Source: Firmicutes bacterium UBA5227 (GTDB taxonomy: Bacteria > Bacillota > Clostridia > Tissierellales > Sedimentibacteraceae). Taken from it: 16,424 nucleotides of DNA. Shown piece after piece: positions 13,960 to 16,424 of this stretch (position 1 is its first letter; the number at the start of each line of letters is the position of its first letter). Made by a program: the position numbers and the translations under genes. The notes under the pieces were generated by a model. The model did not search any database. It saw nothing but the letters and a program-made list of their open reading frames with translations, and was not told the DNA's origin. The stretch covers positions 1 through 16,424 of the forward strand of contig DHUT01000033.1 of NCBI GenBank assembly GCA_002409285.1, given 5' to 3'.

Positions 13960-13986
13960 TATACTTTATTAGATAGCATTTGTCAA
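13958..13986 (-). promoter_or_regulatory. Perfect consensus promoter of the permease-Fur operon
   Basis: TTGACA (13986-13981), 17 bp and TATAAT (13963-13958) is a full sigma-A consensus. The start site would be near 13951, inside the Fur-type operator. So strong a promoter would be fully on whenever the repressor is off. Confidence 0.9.
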
Positions 13987-14002
13987 TATATTTGAATAAT
14001 CA

Positions 14003-14030
14003 AAATAAAAAGACCGAATACACGGCCTTT
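14003..14030 (-). terminator. Terminator of the hup transcript
   Basis: On the minus strand AAAGGCCG (14030-14023) pairs with CGGTCTTT (14016-14009) around a 6-nt loop, followed by TTTTATTTTG. It lies 10 nt after the hup stop codon and separates hup from the permease promoter. Confidence 0.88.
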
Positions 14031-14039
14031 TATTACTTA

Positions 14040-14315
14040 CTAATTAACTGCTTCCTTCAAAGATTTGCCTGCTTTAAATACAGGTGCTTTAGAAGCCGGA
14101 ATTTCTATTGTCTCGCCAGGATTTCTTGGATTTCTTCCCTGTCTTTCTTTTCTGTCTCTCACTTCAAAAGTTCCAAATCCAACTAATTGAACTTTGCCGC
14201 CTGCTACTAATTCATCCTTTATTGTTTCCATAAATCCGTTTAATGCTTTTTCTGCATCTTTCTTTGTAAATCCAGTTTTTTCTGCAACACTAGCAATTAA
14301 CTCAGCTTTATTCAT
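14040..14315 (-). CDS. hup: HU family DNA-binding protein
   Basis: A small basic nucleoid protein that bends DNA as a dimer. The 91-residue length is normal. The helical N-terminus MNKAELIASVAEKTGFTKKD is followed by VGFGTFEVRDRKERQGRNP (45-63), the HU signature. Its Pro63 sits at the tip of the DNA-binding arm. AAGGAGGG lies before the ATG. The gene follows mazG/yabN by 46 bp on the same strand with no terminator between them, so it is probably part of the spoVB-yabN-hup transcript. A separate promoter is not obvious. Confidence 0.96.
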   Translation of the reverse strand: MNKAELIASVAEKTGFTKKDAEKALNGFMETIKDELVAGGKVQLVGFGTFEVRDRKERQGRNPRNPGETIEIPASKAPVFKAGKSLKEAVN

Positions 14316-14362
14316 AAAAAGCCCTCCTTAATAAATTGTTCTTTTGTTTTTTATCTAAATTC

Positions 14363-15796
14363 CTATTGGAACTTTGATTCTTCCCATAACTCATCCATTT
14401 CCCTCAGAGTCATTTCTTTTAAATCCCTGCCTGAGTGAGTTTCAATATACTCAAATCTGTTAATAAACTTGTTTATAGTCCTGTTAAGTGCTATATCGGG
14501 ATTTATTTTCATAAATCTTGCGAAATTAACAAGAGCAAACAGCAGATCCCCAAACTCTTCTTCCATCCCTTCAGAATCACAATTTTGATATTCCTCAATG
14601 AATTCGAAAAGTTCTTCTTTAATTTTCAACAGTGCTCCCTCTGCTGCAGGCCAGTCAAAGCCTACTTCAGCAGCTCTTTTTTGAATTTTATAACTTCTGC
14701 TCAACGGTGAAAGAGCCTTTGGAACATCTTTCAAATTGTCTGTATAGGAGCTTATTTTTTTCTCCTTTTGTTTTGATGCTTCCCAGCTTTCCAGCGCTTC
14801 ATCCACATTTACCGCTTTTACATCTCCGAAAACATGGGGATGTCTGAAATACATTTTTTTGCACACATTTGTAACAACATCGCTGAAATTAAAGTATCCG
14901 TCCTCACTTCCAAGCTCTGAATGAAATATAACCTGAAAAAGCAAATCCCCAAGCTCTTCCACCAGATTATCCACATCGCCATTGTCGATTGCGTCCACAA
15001 CCTCATAGGCTTCTTCAATCACATGCTGTCTTACAGATTCATGGGTTTGTTTCATATCCCAAGGGCATCCGTCGGGACTTCTCAATATTTTCACAATTCT
15101 GCAAAGATTAGTAACATTATACACTGTATTTTTTGAAAATTCAATAGGCAGAATGCAAAAATATGTTGAAAATCCATAATTTTTTTCTTGATCAAGCTCA
15201 AATAAAGACATTTTTCTTACATTATCTTCCAAAACGTCGATTTTTAATACCGCTGCATCATCAGGATATGTTTCCATAAGCCTTAATTTAAGCTGGGACG
15301 CCATTTCCCAATCATACACCTGTGTGATAATGCTGAACGAATTTATATCAAAAGAAAATTCATCTACTTCAAGACAATCCAGAACCTTAATAGATTTGTA
15401 ATCTGAAAACCCTGAAAGCTTAATGCATTTATCAAGAAAACTCATCCCATCAATTATTATTATATTTATTTCGTCTTTATATTCATCAATTAGCTTTTTT
15501 GTTATAATATCCCCATAAAAAGGACTTCCGGCAGTGCAGTAATTAATTTTACCATACTTTTTCATAAGTTCTAAAATATTATCGGTTATTTTTTCATAAA
15601 CTTTATCAAAAGTTTCATATTTTTCAAAATAATCATCAAAACATTCTATTTTAATTTCTTCCCTGAGTTTTTTTACCGCCGGATGTCTTTCTGTTCTTGC
15701 AAATGTAGGTATATTCTCACTTAATGCCCTGTAAGCTCTGACAGTAAGATCATCAATGCCACCTGCCCCAAGACCTATTATCTGAATAGTGTTCAT
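14363..15796 (-). CDS. mazG: YabN-type fusion: tetrapyrrole-methylase-like domain plus MazG nucleotide pyrophosphohydrolase
   Basis: A two-part protein of 477 residues, as in Bacillus YabN. The N-terminal part (about 1-220) resembles SAM-dependent tetrapyrrole methylases, with GLGAGGIDDLT at 8-18 and a CTAGSPFYGD segment at 87-96. The C-terminal part has tandem MazG domains. The first (about 231-330) carries GCPWD (243-247), EEAYE (261-265) and EELGD (280-284), the Mg-binding acidic residues that hydrolyse nucleoside triphosphates to monophosphates and pyrophosphate. A second MazG-like repeat (about 370-455) has KEELFEFIEE and EEEFGDLL. The start overlaps the spoVB context: one base separates the spoVB TAG from this ATG, with GAGGAAATAGG as ribosome binding site. 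Nucleotide-pool cleaning is the probable role; its sporulation link is from gene order only. Confidence 0.94.
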   Translation of the reverse strand: MNTIQIIGLGAGGIDDLTVRAYRALSENIPTFARTERHPAVKKLREEIKIECFDDYFEKYETFDKVYEKITDNILELMKKYGKINYCTAGSPFYGDIITKKLIDEYKDEINIIIIDGMSFLDKCIKLSGFSDYKSIKVLDCLEVDEFSFDINSFSIITQVYDWEMASQLKLRLMETYPDDAAVLKIDVLEDNVRKMSLFELDQEKNYGFSTYFCILPIEFSKNTVYNVTNLCRIVKILRSPDGCPWDMKQTHESVRQHVIEEAYEVVDAIDNGDVDNLVEELGDLLFQVIFHSELGSEDGYFNFSDVVTNVCKKMYFRHPHVFGDVKAVNVDEALESWEASKQKEKKISSYTDNLKDVPKALSPLSRSYKIQKRAAEVGFDWPAAEGALLKIKEELFEFIEEYQNCDSEGMEEEFGDLLFALVNFARFMKINPDIALNRTINKFINRFEYIETHSGRDLKEMTLREMDELWEESKFQ

Positions 15797-15797
15797 C

Positions 15798-16424
15798 CTA
15801 TTTCCTCACAAACTTAGTTAATTTTTCTCCCTTTGGTATCAGCTCCAGATCCTGCCTTGTAATTGCTCCTGTTAAAAATAAGCATACAGCATAAACTACC
15901 ACAGCTATAGCAATGGCTCCTAAGGTGGCAAAGCTCTGGCTTCCCAGAACAGATTTAAGCACTCTGAATGAAATTTCCGTTGCCAGCGCCATCACTGCGG
16001 AAGACAAAAGCGGTCTTGCGGTTATTTCTATCAAATTTACCTTTATTTTTGTTTTATTAACATCACGCCAGTTCAAAAGCGCTACAAACAGGTACGCTAC
16101 CGTAGTGCTTACAGCGGCGCCCTTTATATTAATTGAAGGAATACCAATCAGTATGTAGGATAATATCACTTTTATCACAAGCCCAAAAGCCAAATTCTTA
16201 ACCGGCTGATACTGCTTATTAACAGACTGCAGGATTGCGGTGAACGCCTGGACAAGGGTAAGAAAAATTACTCCTATAGCAAGAATCTCAAGCAATGCTC
16301 CCGAACTTGCATGCTTTGCCGATCCAATTGAAGGGTACAATAGTGCAATAACAGGTTCAGCAAGCATAAACAAACCAATTCCGCAGGGAAGGCCTATTAT
16401 CATTGACATTTTAACTCCTGCTTT
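15798..16424 (-). CDS. spoVB: Stage V sporulation protein B / MurJ-like flippase, C-terminal part (cut by window end)
   Basis: Partial gene: the frame stays open to the window edge (codons for K-A-G-V-K precede the first in-window Met), so the start lies outside. About 208 residues are visible, with several hydrophobic segments and the pattern of the polysaccharide-exporter MATE/MVF superfamily, such as KMSMIIGLPCGIGLFMLAEP and NIKGAAVSTTVAYLFVALLN. SpoVB acts in the forespore envelope, probably in moving lipid-linked precursors for spore cortex. The call of SpoVB rather than another flippase rests on gene order with yabN and hup as much as on sequence. The stop is one base before the mazG start. 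Confidence 0.85.
   Translation of the reverse strand, partial: KAGVKMSMIIGLPCGIGLFMLAEPVIALLYPSIGSAKHASSGALLEILAIGVIFLTLVQAFTAILQSVNKQYQPVKNLAFGLVIKVILSYILIGIPSINIKGAAVSTTVAYLFVALLNWRDVNKTKIKVNLIEITARPLLSSAVMALATEISFRVLKSVLGSQSFATLGAIAIAVVVYAVCLFLTGAITRQDLELIPKGEKLTKFVRK

Noticed and set aside
13923..14000. A manganese (yybP-ykoY) or other metal riboswitch before the permease
   Set aside because: The distance from the predicted start of transcription to the ATG is only about 30 nt, too short for a riboswitch. The visible signal is a DNA operator.
1..16424. Mobile elements, CRISPR arrays, tRNA or rRNA genes
   Set aside because: I found no transposase or integrase motifs, no regularly spaced repeats, no tRNA-like cloverleaf with GGTTCGAATCC-type arms and no rRNA sequence.

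Overview
The window looks like the chromosome of a low-GC, anaerobic, spore-forming Firmicute of the class Clostridia (a Sedimentibacter- or Tissierellia-like organism is my guess; the sequence does not settle the genus). The basis is the AT-rich DNA, strong Shine-Dalgarno sites (AAGGAGG types), a T-box leader, an oxygen-sensitive two-subunit iron-sulfur serine dehydratase, a ferredoxin-fused aldo/keto reductase, an S-layer-homology protein and the sporulation cluster spoVB-yabN-hup. I see no phage, transposon, CRISPR array, rRNA or tRNA. It is an ordinary chromosomal segment with several interesting regulatory regions.

Left part (1-4,480, all minus strand): an aldo/keto reductase with two [4Fe-4S] motifs is followed by sdaAB and sdaAA (L-serine to pyruvate plus ammonia). 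These three probably form one operon. Then comes serS with its own consensus promoter and a complete serine T-box riboswitch. Serine catabolism and serine-tRNA charging therefore sit side by side, with serS under separate tRNA-sensing control.

The 480-base gap at 4,481-4,960 separates divergent genes and is rich in signals: a minus-strand terminator with no gene in front of it, a 10-bp hairpin, a dyad in the reductase leader, and three same-orientation DnaA-box matches around the promoter of a plus-strand radical-SAM gene (COG1242/TIGR01212 family). A secreted protein with three SLH domains follows, ending in a long composite hairpin terminator.

Middle part (8,428-12,608): an ABC-F ATPase on the minus strand is preceded by a 12-codon leader peptide whose stop codon runs into the ABC-F ribosome binding site. 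It diverges from a plus-strand alr-glyA operon (alanine racemase, serine hydroxymethyltransferase) that ends in a strong terminator.

Right part (12,646-16,424, all minus strand): a heavy-metal-exporter-like permease and a Fur-family repressor form a two-gene operon. Its promoter is a perfect TTGACA-17-TATAAT, and overlapping it is an operator with the architecture of the classical Fur box but with GCAAAT in place of GATAAT. This looks like a self-contained metal-responsive efflux circuit and is the most interesting item in the window. Upstream lies the cut-off 3' end of spoVB, then mazG/yabN and an HU gene, which ends at its own terminator.
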